Assembly (NCBI RefSeq): GCF_004310395.1
Contig: NZ_BFAX01000003.1
Coordinates: 27,333-91,332 of the forward strand
Origin: Methanofervidicoccus abyssi
GTDB lineage: Archaea > AGJL01 > Methanococci > Methanococcales > Methanococcaceae
Length of the DNA: 64,000 bases
Direction: 5' to 3'
Position 1 is the first letter of the stretch. Every line of letters begins with the position of its first letter. The position numbers and the translations under genes are program-made. Under the pieces are notes generated by a model that was not told the DNA's origin, searched no databases, and worked only from the letters and a program-made list of their open reading frames with translations. Positions 52,163-61,319 of this stretch are shown here, piece by piece.

Positions 52163-52711
52163 ATGGATCTAATATTTTTAATATTTCTGTTTATTATATT
52201 TTTTTTGATAGGATTAGTATTTGTAATGTTGGGATGGTATATATACATCACTGAAAAAGAGAAGAAGCGATTATTAGAAAAGGAGAAACTTGAAGATGAA
52301 ATTGTTAACAGTCTATTGGAGTTAAAGAAATACACCACCGAAAGTATAAATATCAGCGATGAAAAGTTATCAGATAAGTTCGATCTTATAGAAGTTGCTT
52401 TGGAAAATGATGTAGGTAGTATAACTATAACCTCTGAAGAAGGTCTTCCCATCATATCTACAATTAGGGATGCTGAAGAGGTATCTGCAAAGTACAGTGC
52501 CCTATTCCAACGTACCCATAAATTATTAAAGGATAAACCTAAAAGGGTATCTATTAAATTTGAGGATTACTATATTCATATACTCTCTATCTCCAAGGAC
52601 GACGTTAATCTCTACGTCATAGTTAGATCTAACTTTGAGTTAGATCCTGTAAATGAGAAAAAGTTAATAAAAGATATTCTCAAAGTTTTAGAAGATTACA
52701 TACCTAATTAA
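52163..52711 (+). CDS. Membrane-anchored Roadblock/LC7-like protein
   Basis: 182 residues: one N-terminal transmembrane helix (about 2-28), a short charged coiled segment, then a Roadblock/LC7-like domain (~60-178) with VGSITITSEEGLPIIST, the helix SAKYSALFQRTHKLL and VNLYVIVRSNFELD. Roadblock proteins bind and regulate small GTPases and appear in cell-polarity and motility systems. No MglA-like GTPase is in the window. The last base of its stop codon is the first base of the C/D sRNA. Confidence 0.72.
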   Translation: MDLIFLIFLFIIFFLIGLVFVMLGWYIYITEKEKKRLLEKEKLEDEIVNSLLELKKYTTESINISDEKLSDKFDLIEVALENDVGSITITSEEGLPIISTIRDAEEVSAKYSALFQRTHKLLKDKPKRVSIKFEDYYIHILSISKDDVNLYVIVRSNFELDPVNEKKLIKDILKVLEDYIPN

Positions 52712-52772
52712 GGCAGATGATGAAGTTGTCCCCGGCTGATAAGGGATGAGAACCTTTTAAAATCTGATGCCT
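52711..52772 (+). ncRNA. Box C/D sRNA (2'-O-methylation guide)
   Basis: A 62-nt element with all parts in order: terminal stem AGGCA (52711-52715) / TGCCT (52768-52772); box C ATGATGA (52717-52723); box D' CTGA (52736-52739); a degenerate box C' GATGAGA (52745-52751); box D CTGA (52764-52767). The guide before D', AGTTGTCCCCGG, can pair with CCGGGGATAAC, the conserved peptidyl-transferase-region sequence of 23S rRNA (one G-U pair). The D+5 rule would place the methyl on the third G of GGGG. The D guide is ACCTTTTAAAAT with no target recognised. The rRNA pairing rests on remembered sequence. Confidence 0.82.
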
Positions 52773-52813
52773 AATAAAAAAATAAAAAAAAAGAAAATGT
52801 TATAATAGGAAAT

Positions 52814-53026
52814 TTATACTCTCTCTCCAAAGGCAAACCTATCCTTAACTGCAGTTATTTTAACTGTAACTGTCTCTCCTTTAGTAGTATTTGGGATAAA
52901 GATAACAAACCCTTCTACTCTTGCTATTCCATCTCCTCCCCTTCCCATATCTTCAATTGTTACCTTATATTCCTTCCCCTCAACTACAGGAATTCTTCTA
53001 TTATTTCTCTGTCTATTAAAGGACAT
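52814..53026 (-). CDS. TRAM-domain RNA-binding protein
   Basis: A stand-alone TRAM domain of about 70 residues, a small beta-barrel that binds RNA; in methanogens such proteins act as RNA chaperones. Core: VEGKEYKVTIEDMGRGGDGIARVEGFVIFIP, then GETVTVKITAV and FAFGERV. The N-terminus is rich in arginine and asparagine. I prefer ATG 53026, four bases behind GGTGAA, over upstream in-frame starts. The structured element at 53066-53180 is immediately upstream and could be its leader. Confidence 0.9.
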   Translation of the reverse strand: MSFNRQRNNRRIPVVEGKEYKVTIEDMGRGGDGIARVEGFVIFIPNTTKGETVTVKITAVKDRFAFGERV

Positions 53027-53065
53027 TCTATTCACCATATTTAAATACAATACAATATTATTCAA

Positions 53066-53180
53066 TTCCGTTCTCTCCTTAAGGTTTTATAAGTAAGACC
53101 TTAAGGAGTTCTCCCATTCCATCTGTATTTTATTAACCAGATGTCATCAGGAGCTTTCAGGGGGAACGGAACTCCCCACA
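53066..53180. ncRNA. Unassigned structured RNA candidate (multi-branch inverted repeats)
   Basis: A GC-enriched island in an AT-rich spacer. Perfect inverted repeats: TTCCGTTC (53066-53073) with GAACGGAA (53164-53171), 8 bp; CTCCTTAAGG (53075-53084) with CCTTAAGGAG (53099-53108), 10 bp; CATCTG (53120-53125) with CAGATG (53138-53143), 6 bp; plus CTCC (53111-53114) with GGAG (53150-53153). Together they fold as a three-way junction. GGAGTTC (53105-53111) with GAACTCC (53169-53175) is a competing helix. Minus-strand flanks of the CATCTG stem (TGATGA and GA) resemble a K-turn. Strand unknown; it matches no family I know. Confidence 0.5.
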
Positions 53181-53272
53181 TTTAAATGAATCGTTTTAGA
53201 TTTCTAAAGTGTTTTTATCAACTGTAATTTTCATCCTATAAAAACCTATCTATCGTTTAGAATTTAAAACGA

Positions 53273-54432
<1,160 letters not shown>

Positions 54433-54864
54433 TTACTCACCAGGTTTTTGTTATTTTTTTTAGATATTATAATAACATCGTTAAAATTACAATAATATAT
54501 TATTGTAAATAATATAATTAATAAATAATATAATGTAAAAATAAATTAGTATCTACAACTATAGACCAAATTCCAATATTTTCTCTCCTTCTATTCTTTT
54601 TTAGAGGCTTTAATAAGTATAGGCTATTATATATTTTAAATCCTAGTTTCATCAGATACTATTAATAATAAAATTAAAAAATCTTGAGGAGATGAGAAAG
54701 TAAACTGAATCTTTTATAATCCATTTCGCAATTTTATGTTATCGAATGATTTAAGTAGTAAGAGAGTTGGCTGTTAGGTTTTAATTCATTGACAATAAGA
54801 CTAAAGTTATAATTGCTATAATATTAAGATAACTATAAATTAGGATATTAAAACTGGGATATTT
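54433..54864 (+). other. Divergent intergenic region ribB / DUF373
   Basis: 432 nt, AT-rich. No credible open frame, RNA fold or repeat was seen; a box C-like ATGA and a CTGA near 54690-54705 do not form a proper sRNA. Confidence 0.4.
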
Positions 54865-56001
54865 ATGGAAGTTAAAAATAACTTTCAAGGTATTTTTACT
54901 GTTAACAATGTTGGAAAAGGGATCAACTACAGAGGTAGCAACAGAAGTGAAGAGAAATATCTTGTTATTATAGTGGATATAGACGATGATGTAGGTAGGA
55001 AGGCCAATATTAAAACACCAGTACTCGGGAGGTCTGACTGTATAAACGCTGCTATTAGACTGGGACTGGCAGATCCTGGTGACACTGATGTAAATTCAAT
55101 ACTTGGAGGTGTAAAACTATATGATGATCTAAAAAAGGAAGAGAAGGATGTAGAGTTAGCACTGATATCAGGTTATAAAAATGTTGAATCTAAGGAGTGT
55201 GCCAAAAGAATAAAGGAACAGTTGGATTTTCTCCTCTATCTCTATGAACCTACATTTGTATATTTTGTATCTGATGGTAAAGAAGATGAATTGGTATTGA
55301 AATATTTAGAAAACAAGGATGTATTTGTATGGAAAAAAAGAATAGTTGTAAAACAGAGTGAATCTTTAGAATCTACTTACTACTTAGTTCAAGAGTTCCT
55401 TGAAAAGACAATGTCACAGTATTTACCTTTTATATTTACATCCATAGGATTTGCTATGGTTATCTATGCTATATTTGCAGATCTTGGGTGGAGGATCATT
55501 GTTGGTATAGTAGGGTTATATATTCTCTCAGAAGGCTCGGGTTTAACTAAAGATCTAAAGAAAGCCTTCAAAGAGGGGAAAAAAAGTTTTGAATTTAGAA
55601 GACTTACACCTATGGGGAATGTTATAGCCATAGTTATAACAACGATAGGTGCCCTTTACTCTTACAGTATGGCCCATACCAAGGATCTTGTCAATTTTGT
55701 GGGAATATTTCTCCACTATTTTACAGATATGTTTGTACTCAGTATGTTTATAATTTTAGTAGCACATTCTATAGACGATATCATTTATTCCAGTAAGGAT
55801 GTTTTAGATATATTAAAGAGATTTCTCTTTGGAATCGTGATTTTGTTTATACTTAGAGAGATTCTACTTAAGTTTTCAGACCTTCTATGTGGAAAGACTC
55901 AGTTCATAGAACTTATAGTATCTGTTATATTATATACCTTAATAACTGGTATTCTATTTGTAGTACTCTTTTATAACAGGAGTAGGAAGAGATATAGATA
56001 A
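54865..56001 (+). CDS. DUF373 family membrane protein
   Basis: 378 residues. The first ~180 are a soluble domain with IIVDIDDDVGRKA, an acidic patch, and LGLADPGDTDVNSILGG. The rest holds about six or seven transmembrane helices. DUF373 is widespread in archaea without a known role. It sits 22 nt before corA in the same direction. Confidence 0.85.
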   Translation: MEVKNNFQGIFTVNNVGKGINYRGSNRSEEKYLVIIVDIDDDVGRKANIKTPVLGRSDCINAAIRLGLADPGDTDVNSILGGVKLYDDLKKEEKDVELALISGYKNVESKECAKRIKEQLDFLLYLYEPTFVYFVSDGKEDELVLKYLENKDVFVWKKRIVVKQSESLESTYYLVQEFLEKTMSQYLPFIFTSIGFAMVIYAIFADLGWRIIVGIVGLYILSEGSGLTKDLKKAFKEGKKSFEFRRLTPMGNVIAIVITTIGALYSYSMAHTKDLVNFVGIFLHYFTDMFVLSMFIILVAHSIDDIIYSSKDVLDILKRFLFGIVILFILREILLKFSDLLCGKTQFIELIVSVILYTLITGILFVVLFYNRSRKRYR

Positions 56002-56023
56002 TAATTGAGATATTGGGATAGAC

Positions 56024-56974
56024 ATGCTAAAGATTTTGGGATATAGGGACGAAAATATAATCAAAATAAATTTGGAAGATCTAGAAAATCACAGAGACTA
56101 TATACTAATATGGATGGATTGCTATGCCCCCTCAGATGAAGAACTTTTAAAACTTTCTAAGAAAATAGGTATCGGTGTAGATGAACTGAGAGTAGGTTTA
56201 GATGAACAGGAAGTTCCAAGGGTTGAAGAGGAGGAAGATTACTACTTAATCATCTACAAGGCACCTCTCTTTGAAGAAGATGTTACCACCACATCCTTTG
56301 GAATATTTATAAAAGACAATATAGTATTAACCATCCATAGTGACAAGATAAAATCCATAGGAAAGATATACAGTTTACTGAAATCTAAAAAACCAAAGAC
56401 ACTCCTAGGTAAGGGTATAGGTTTTTTTCTCTATGTACTTTTAAATCAGATCACTTTAAACTACTCGAGAATCTTGTTGAACTTAGAAGACAAGTTAGAT
56501 AGATTGGAGTACGCCCTAATCCACGGAGGTAAGAATGTGACAGAGGAGATTTTACAACTGAGAAAAACTTTGGTATACTTCCACAAGGCTTTGGTATCTA
56601 ACAAAGACGTCTTATCTATATTAAAGAGAAAGTACCTTCCAATTACTACCCAGGAAGATAGGGAACATTTGGAGGATCTTTACTACGATACACTTCAGTT
56701 GTTAGATATGGAGACTACATATAGAGAATTGCTGGTCTCGATGATGGATATGAGTCTCTCCATAGAGAATATAAGGATGAATCAGATAATGAAGATACTA
56801 ACTATGGTTACCACTGTATTTGCAGTCCCTGTCTGGATAACTGGAGTATTTGGTATGAATTTCAAGTATATGCCTCTGATAGATAGTCCCTACGGGTTTT
56901 GGATGGTTATGGGAGTATGCTTAATCACGGTAATTATACTTATGTATGTATTCGTAAAGGAAGGGTGGTTATAG
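56024..56974 (+). CDS. corA: Magnesium/cobalt transporter CorA
   Basis: Divalent cation channel, pentameric. A large cytoplasmic N-terminal domain (~1-250) with long helices is followed by two transmembrane helices; the selectivity motif GMNFKYMP lies between them (TGVFGMNFKYMPL). The 316 residues are normal. It is one base before srp19. Confidence 0.94.
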   Translation: MLKILGYRDENIIKINLEDLENHRDYILIWMDCYAPSDEELLKLSKKIGIGVDELRVGLDEQEVPRVEEEEDYYLIIYKAPLFEEDVTTTSFGIFIKDNIVLTIHSDKIKSIGKIYSLLKSKKPKTLLGKGIGFFLYVLLNQITLNYSRILLNLEDKLDRLEYALIHGGKNVTEEILQLRKTLVYFHKALVSNKDVLSILKRKYLPITTQEDREHLEDLYYDTLQLLDMETTYRELLVSMMDMSLSIENIRMNQIMKILTMVTTVFAVPVWITGVFGMNFKYMPLIDSPYGFWMVMGVCLITVIILMYVFVKEGWL

Positions 56975-56975
56975 G

Positions 56976-57248
56976 ATGAAGGAAATTGTTATCTGGCCAG
57001 TTTATATAGATAGAGAGAAAAGTCGGAAGGAAGGAAGACGGATACCTCAGAGTTTAGGTGTTAAAAATCCAAAGTTGGAGAACATATATAAGACGTTAAA
57101 GAAGATGGGTTATTCTGCTGAGATCGTTAGAAACAAGTGCTATCCAAGAATACACTGGGAACTTTGTGGGTATATCAAGGTTAAAGTGGAGAATAGTACT
57201 TCAAAGTCAGAGTTACTTAAGGAGATATGTAAAAACTATTTAAGATAA
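56976..57248 (+). CDS. srp19: Signal recognition particle 19 kDa protein
   Basis: Binds 7S RNA and helps assemble SRP54 on it. Family features: IVIWPVYIDREKSRKEGRRIP near the start, SLGVKNPKLENIYKTLKKMGY and GYIKVKV. The 90 residues fit archaeal SRP19. No 7S RNA gene is present in the window. Confidence 0.95.
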   Translation: MKEIVIWPVYIDREKSRKEGRRIPQSLGVKNPKLENIYKTLKKMGYSAEIVRNKCYPRIHWELCGYIKVKVENSTSKSELLKEICKNYLR

Positions 57249-57282
57249 GACATAGGATTCTAGACAGAGAAATATTTATAAA

Positions 57283-57308
57283 ACCGAAAACCTTATATAT
57301 ATGTTTGT
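57283..57308 (+). promoter_or_regulatory. BRE/TATA promoter of tRNA-Val
   Basis: ACCGAAAACCTTATATATATG followed by TTTGT, ending 19 nt before the tRNA. Almost identical to the tRNA-Leu promoter at 25429. Confidence 0.8.
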
Positions 57309-57327
57309 AATATTAACAGATTGGATT

Positions 57328-57401
57328 GGGCTCGTGGTCTAGCTGGCTATGATGCCGCCCTGACACGGCGGTGGTCGGGAGTTCGAATCTCCCCGAGCCC
57401 A
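57328..57401 (+). tRNA. tRNA-Val (GAC)
   Basis: A 74-nt cloverleaf with acceptor GGGCTCG/CGAGCCC, discriminator A, anticodon loop CTGACAC between CCGCC and GGCGG, and a T-arm GGGAGTTCGAATCTCCC. No intron and no encoded CCA; a T run (57405-57410) follows as terminator. Confidence 0.96.
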
Positions 57402-57447
57402 CTATTTTTTGGAAATATTTATTTATATATTTGAATATATTATTAAT

Positions 57448-57903
57448 TTAGGTACAACTTTTTAACTTAACAACAGTTTTTCTCAAATCTCCAGTCTCAA
57501 GCAATAACCTTTCAACATCCTCTTTTTTAAATCCTTTTTTCTCCAAAAATTCTACTGTCTCCTTAAAAAATTTGGATTTTCTTAATATCTCTTGAGCCAG
57601 TTTTTCTTTCAATTTCATATACTCCTCCTTACTCATCCCAATCCTCATGAGAGCGTTATCTCTGAAGGGACATGGTTTGCTTATCTTGCAACACCATACT
57701 AAACTACCAAAACATGTACCTTTTCCTTCCCCCAATTTTGTTTTCTTTCCAAACTCTTCCTTTATCTTTACAAACTCTTCAGGAGTCATCTTCAATATTC
57801 TTAGAGCATCGTAGATAGGACAGTTCTTTACAGGAGGACAGCAGAAAGCCAACCCTCTAAGATCTCCCCCTCTACATATGTGAGATGGTGCATCTTTCCA
57901 CAT
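57448..57903 (-). CDS. Cysteine-rich protein, probable methanogenesis marker 9 domain
   Basis: About 151 residues. The N-terminal half has many cysteines in two related units: SHICRGGDLRGLAFCCPPVKNCPI and GTCFGSLVWCCKISKPCPF, each followed by a MTPEEF/MSKEEY helix, so it may bind one or two metal clusters. This pattern matches what I recall of methanogenesis marker 9, a protein confined to methanogens with unknown role. I choose ATG 57903, four bases behind GGTGAT, over the upstream ATG 57933. Confidence 0.65.
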   Translation of the reverse strand: MWKDAPSHICRGGDLRGLAFCCPPVKNCPIYDALRILKMTPEEFVKIKEEFGKKTKLGEGKGTCFGSLVWCCKISKPCPFRDNALMRIGMSKEEYMKLKEKLAQEILRKSKFFKETVEFLEKKGFKKEDVERLLLETGDLRKTVVKLKSCT

Positions 57904-58220
57904 TATTATCACCTTCTTCATTTTATTTTCCATTTCTCGTTTAGAGGAAGATGTTATTAAATTTGTATTTTTCTCAGTAATTAGTATGAAGTATTGAGAT
58001 GATTGTCAATAGATAAAATTTTAAAGATAAAAAAACACTGTTATTTATTTGTTTTTAATTTATCAATACCTTTTCCCATATAATAATTAACATAAAAATA
58101 ATTCCAATAATTAATTTTTTACCTTAATTATAATTATTATTTTTTACCTTTTTGATGGACCAGGGTTTATTAATATTTTATTTTTATATGTTTATCTACA
58201 AATGACATTAGGTGAAGGGA

Positions 58221-58838
58221 ATGAAGATAATACACTTTAAAAGTATTTCACTACTCATAGAAGAAGAGAAAATAACGTATACAGGGAAGGAGTTGGAACC
58301 TCTATGGGCCTTTGAGAGATACAGTATCCAGAGAGACAGTATTGTTGCATTTAGAGGAAAGATAGAAGTACCTCTAGAGAATATGAAGGATCTAAAGGAT
58401 GTCAAGGAAGAAGGTTTTAGAAGTAAGGCACTAATAACTTCCTCAGATGCTATAAACTTTATCGTTGAACACTTTGACAATCCAGACCTAAAAATAACAT
58501 ACTTGAGACAGAGACTTTTAGTACTTATAACTAAAGAAGTGCTGGAGGAAATTTCTGGAAAGAGAATAGTAAGAAGAGGTGACGATCTATACTATAAAGG
58601 AGGTAAGTTATCGGTATCTATAGCCTCCAGGGGCATATCTTCGGGAAAAATACATATAGGTATAAATATATCTAAGAAAGGTACACCCCCTTATATTAAA
58701 ACATCCTCCTTAGAGGATTTAGGAGTAAATGTTGAGGAAGACAGTGTATTGGATATTATGGAGAGTGTAGGAAGGAGATATGGAGAAGAGATGGACAAGA
58801 TAGAAGAAGATATAAGGAAAACTAAATGTTTATTTTAA
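58221..58838 (+). CDS. DUF366 family protein
   Basis: About 205 residues, archaeal DUF366. YTGKELEPLWAFERYSIQRDSIVAFRGKIEVPLENMKDL is the family pattern, with a later LRQRLLVLITKEVLEE and KIHIGINISKKG. Function unknown. I choose ATG 58221, four bases behind GGTGAA; GTG 58212 lies in that site. Its end overlaps the convergent beta-RFAP synthase gene by 17 nt. Confidence 0.8.
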   Translation: MKIIHFKSISLLIEEEKITYTGKELEPLWAFERYSIQRDSIVAFRGKIEVPLENMKDLKDVKEEGFRSKALITSSDAINFIVEHFDNPDLKITYLRQRLLVLITKEVLEEISGKRIVRRGDDLYYKGGKLSVSIASRGISSGKIHIGINISKKGTPPYIKTSSLEDLGVNVEEDSVLDIMESVGRRYGEEMDKIEEDIRKTKCLF

Positions 58839-59820
58839 ATCCTTCGTTGTTACCTTTGGTAATCACTACTTCTCCGTCTATACCCCGTCTATCAAAAAAC
58901 TCCTTAGAGGTTTCAACTACTTTCTTAATATCTTCTCTACCATTACATATAGAGTACAGTGTAGGCCCAAAACTGGACAATCCACTGTAACTTACCTTCT
59001 GAAGTTCCTTTAGAAGATCCTTAACTGTATCTCTTTGAAGTCCCACCTCCACCCTTTTGAATCCTAAATATTGAAGTTTGTTAATACTTTCACCAAAAGA
59101 GACAATATCCTCTTCAACTACAGCGGGCAGCATTTTCATAAGGATAATATGGCATATTTTCTGAGTTTCTTCCAAGGGCACAGGACAGTACCTTTTAAAG
59201 ATATCTATCTCCCTCTCCCCATGGATGTTTTCCCCTTTAGGTATTGTAAGTACAACACTCCAGTTGAAGTCATGCCTAAATATTAAGGGAGGTGTTCTAA
59301 CATTTTTTGAGGCTGAGGACGGAGAGAATCTTTCTTTATCCTTTCCCTTCCCAAAGGTATGTCCTCCATCTACTATGAAACCACCCCTTTCAAAGGCATA
59401 TACTCCTATCCCCGAGGTTCCACCTCTACCTGTAATACTGGCTAAGGTTTTAACATCCAAGTCCTTTTTGTATATTTTTGATATCAACATACCAGTGGAA
59501 AGTGCCATCTGAGTACCACTTCCCAGCCCACTGTGTAGAGGGATGATACTCTTCACCTTTATATAAATCCCATCTTCTCCAATGTAGTTTAAAACCTTCT
59601 TAGATACCCACAACAACCTATCTTTTATACTCCTTAAGATATCTTCCTGTATTCCTTTGGATTTTACCTCTATCTCAATTTCTGAACTCTCTTTACCCTC
59701 AATATAGAAATTAGGGAAGTCTAATGCAATCCCCACTCCCCCATCTATTCTACCTATACTTCCATTGAGATCTATTAATCCAATATGTATTCTTGAGGGA
59801 GATTTAATAGTTAATCCCAT
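58822..59820 (-). CDS. Beta-ribofuranosylaminobenzene 5'-phosphate synthase
   Basis: First committed step of methanopterin synthesis, joining p-hydroxybenzoate (or aminobenzoate) to PRPP. It belongs to the GHMP-kinase superfamily: SPSRIHIGLIDLNGSIGRIDGGVGIAL at the start and IPLHSGLGSGTQMALSTG as the phosphate loop, with GRGGTSGIGVYAFERGG next. The 332 residues match MJ1427. With mptE it supplies methanopterin. Confidence 0.93.
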   Translation of the reverse strand: MGLTIKSPSRIHIGLIDLNGSIGRIDGGVGIALDFPNFYIEGKESSEIEIEVKSKGIQEDILRSIKDRLLWVSKKVLNYIGEDGIYIKVKSIIPLHSGLGSGTQMALSTGMLISKIYKKDLDVKTLASITGRGGTSGIGVYAFERGGFIVDGGHTFGKGKDKERFSPSSASKNVRTPPLIFRHDFNWSVVLTIPKGENIHGEREIDIFKRYCPVPLEETQKICHIILMKMLPAVVEEDIVSFGESINKLQYLGFKRVEVGLQRDTVKDLLKELQKVSYSGLSSFGPTLYSICNGREDIKKVVETSKEFFDRRGIDGEVVITKGNNEGFKINI

Positions 59821-59988
59821 AATACTACACCTTATGGATCTTTGGAATCTACATCTAATCTTTTGAAATACATAGAATACACTCTAGGACATAAAAAAGA
59901 TGAGAAAAGAAGATACTTTAAAGAGCGAGAAGATAAAGATAAGCAGATGATATTTCTTCGTATACTATATATTAATTCATAGGACCAG

Positions 59989-60015
59989 ACCTAATCCCGT
60001 AGAGGGTTCTTAGGT
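59989..60015 (-). promoter_or_regulatory. Archaeal SECIS element in the 3' UTR of the HesB-like gene
   Basis: On the minus strand a stem ACCTAA/TTAGGT (60015-60010 with 59994-59989) is broken by the internal loop GAA opposite a single A, followed by stem CCC/GGG and loop TCTAC. The GAA/A internal loop below a short GC stem is the diagnostic of archaeal SECIS elements. It begins 5 nt after the stop codon of the gene with in-frame TGA, the normal archaeal position. Confidence 0.9.
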
Positions 60016-60020
60016 TTAGT

Positions 60021-60317
60021 TTAACATAATTTCTTCCCTACATTCTTAAGGGTAAGATATTTACCGTAGAATATAGACCTCTTTAAGGTTAAATCAACTT
60101 CCTTGAGGAGTTCTCTACTTATCTTATCTAAGTATATCTTAAACTCCCCATCGTATATTAACTCGTCCCCTTTACCCGGAGTTTTTAAACTTATGTTGAA
60201 TTTAGGACCTCCTCATCCAAAACCTTCAAATGAAATCACCAATGTGTTGATTCCAGTTTTTTCAACCTTTTCTTTTATGTATTTTAAGGCATCTTCAGAT
60301 ATCTTAACAGATACCAT
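60021..60317 (-). CDS. HesB-like selenoprotein (TGA read as selenocysteine)
   Basis: A 98-residue frame from ATG 60317 to TAA 60021, interrupted only by TGA at 60215-60213 (residue 35), in the motif GFG-U-GGPKF. HesB-like (IscA-related) proteins are one of the known archaeal selenoprotein families, with Sec where relatives have the first Fe-S-binding cysteine. Both sides of the TGA code for one continuous protein (ALKYIKEKVEKTGINTL before, NISLKTPGKGDELIYDG after), and a SECIS element follows the stop. The frame ends KKLC. Start ATG 60317 lies behind AGGTGG. Ordinary gene finding would miss or split this gene. Confidence 0.92.
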
Positions 60318-60644
60318 TTACACCACCTATACTAAAGTTGTAAATCATTTAGACCTATTATATAGTTTATGATTATTGTAGTATTAAGGTTATTGTTATA
60401 TAATATAATAGGAGTTAAAATTTTTAATATAGTTATGAACAAAATTATATGTACCAAAAAATAAAAAATAATAACCTTAATTCCTATCAAAAAACGATAA
60501 ATTGAATATTATAAAAATAATAAGAAAAAAATAACCTTATTGAATATAATAACAACCTCAGGATCTTGAATAAAAAATAATAGATAATAAGGATGGTAAA
60601 TCCTGGACTATAGATAAATTTTTCCTTTTCCTACGACTGTACTT
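60318..60644 (+). other. Intergenic region between pyrE and the HesB-like gene
   Basis: 327 nt, AT-rich; it holds the minus-strand promoter region of the HesB-like gene (TATATAAT-like near 60360) and no gene. CCTGGACTATAG near 60602 faintly recalls the dispersed repeat. Confidence 0.4.
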
Positions 60645-61202
60645 CTACTTCAGTTCATCTACAGTAACTAGAGGTATTAACTTAACTCCTATCTTTTCTA
60701 AATTCTCTTTAGCTCCTTCTTCCCTATCCACCACTACAAAAACCTTATCGACATTTCCCCCTATAGATCTAATCTCTTCTACAGCCTTCATTACACTTCT
60801 CCCTGTAGTTGTAACGTCTTCGACGAGAATCACTTTATCTCCTTTTTTTAGCTCTCCCTCTATCTTACTTTTAGTACCGTATTCTTTAGATTTTTTACGT
60901 ATAATTATCAGATCTTTATCTGTTTCAAGAGATACTGCAGTAGCTATTGGTACAGAGCCTAACTCAATTCCTCCAATTTTCAAATTTTCGTCTAATTCTT
61001 CATTTAGATACCATCTTATTATTTTTGCTATAGTTTTTAGTATTCCTGGATTTGTGATAGCCCTTTTGATATCTACGTAGTAGTTACTCTTCCTTCCAGA
61101 TGAAAGAATGAAATCTCCAAATTTGACACAGTTTGTATTCTTTAAAGAGTATATTAATTCTTCTCTTAAATTTGTTATATCTATTTCTATATTCCTCTTC
61201 AA
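60645..61202 (-). CDS. pyrE: Orotate phosphoribosyltransferase
   Basis: Adds PRPP to orotate in pyrimidine synthesis. ILSSGRKSNYYVDIKRA is near the start and the PRPP loop reads VILVEDVTTTGRSVMKAVEEI. The 185 residues fit. The start is TTG 61202, three bases behind GGTGAG, as in other TTG-starting genes here. Confidence 0.94.
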   Translation of the reverse strand: MKRNIEIDITNLREELIYSLKNTNCVKFGDFILSSGRKSNYYVDIKRAITNPGILKTIAKIIRWYLNEELDENLKIGGIELGSVPIATAVSLETDKDLIIIRKKSKEYGTKSKIEGELKKGDKVILVEDVTTTGRSVMKAVEEIRSIGGNVDKVFVVVDREEGAKENLEKIGVKLIPLVTVDELK

Positions 61203-61319
61203 TATCTCACCTATTTTAATTATATTTTAATTAATTATTATTAATTATTATAACGAAAATTAATAAAAATAAATTCTCTATTATCCTATAAACAAATAAC
61301 AAATAAGCTGGTGATAACT

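Noticed and set aside
54680..54740. Box C/D sRNA candidate (GAGATGAGA then CTGA)
   Set aside because: Box C is not RTGATGA, no second box pair and no terminal stem.
60021..60317. Reading the HesB-like locus as two fragments or a pseudogene
   Set aside because: The only interruption is one TGA at the position where the family carries selenocysteine, and a SECIS element follows the stop.
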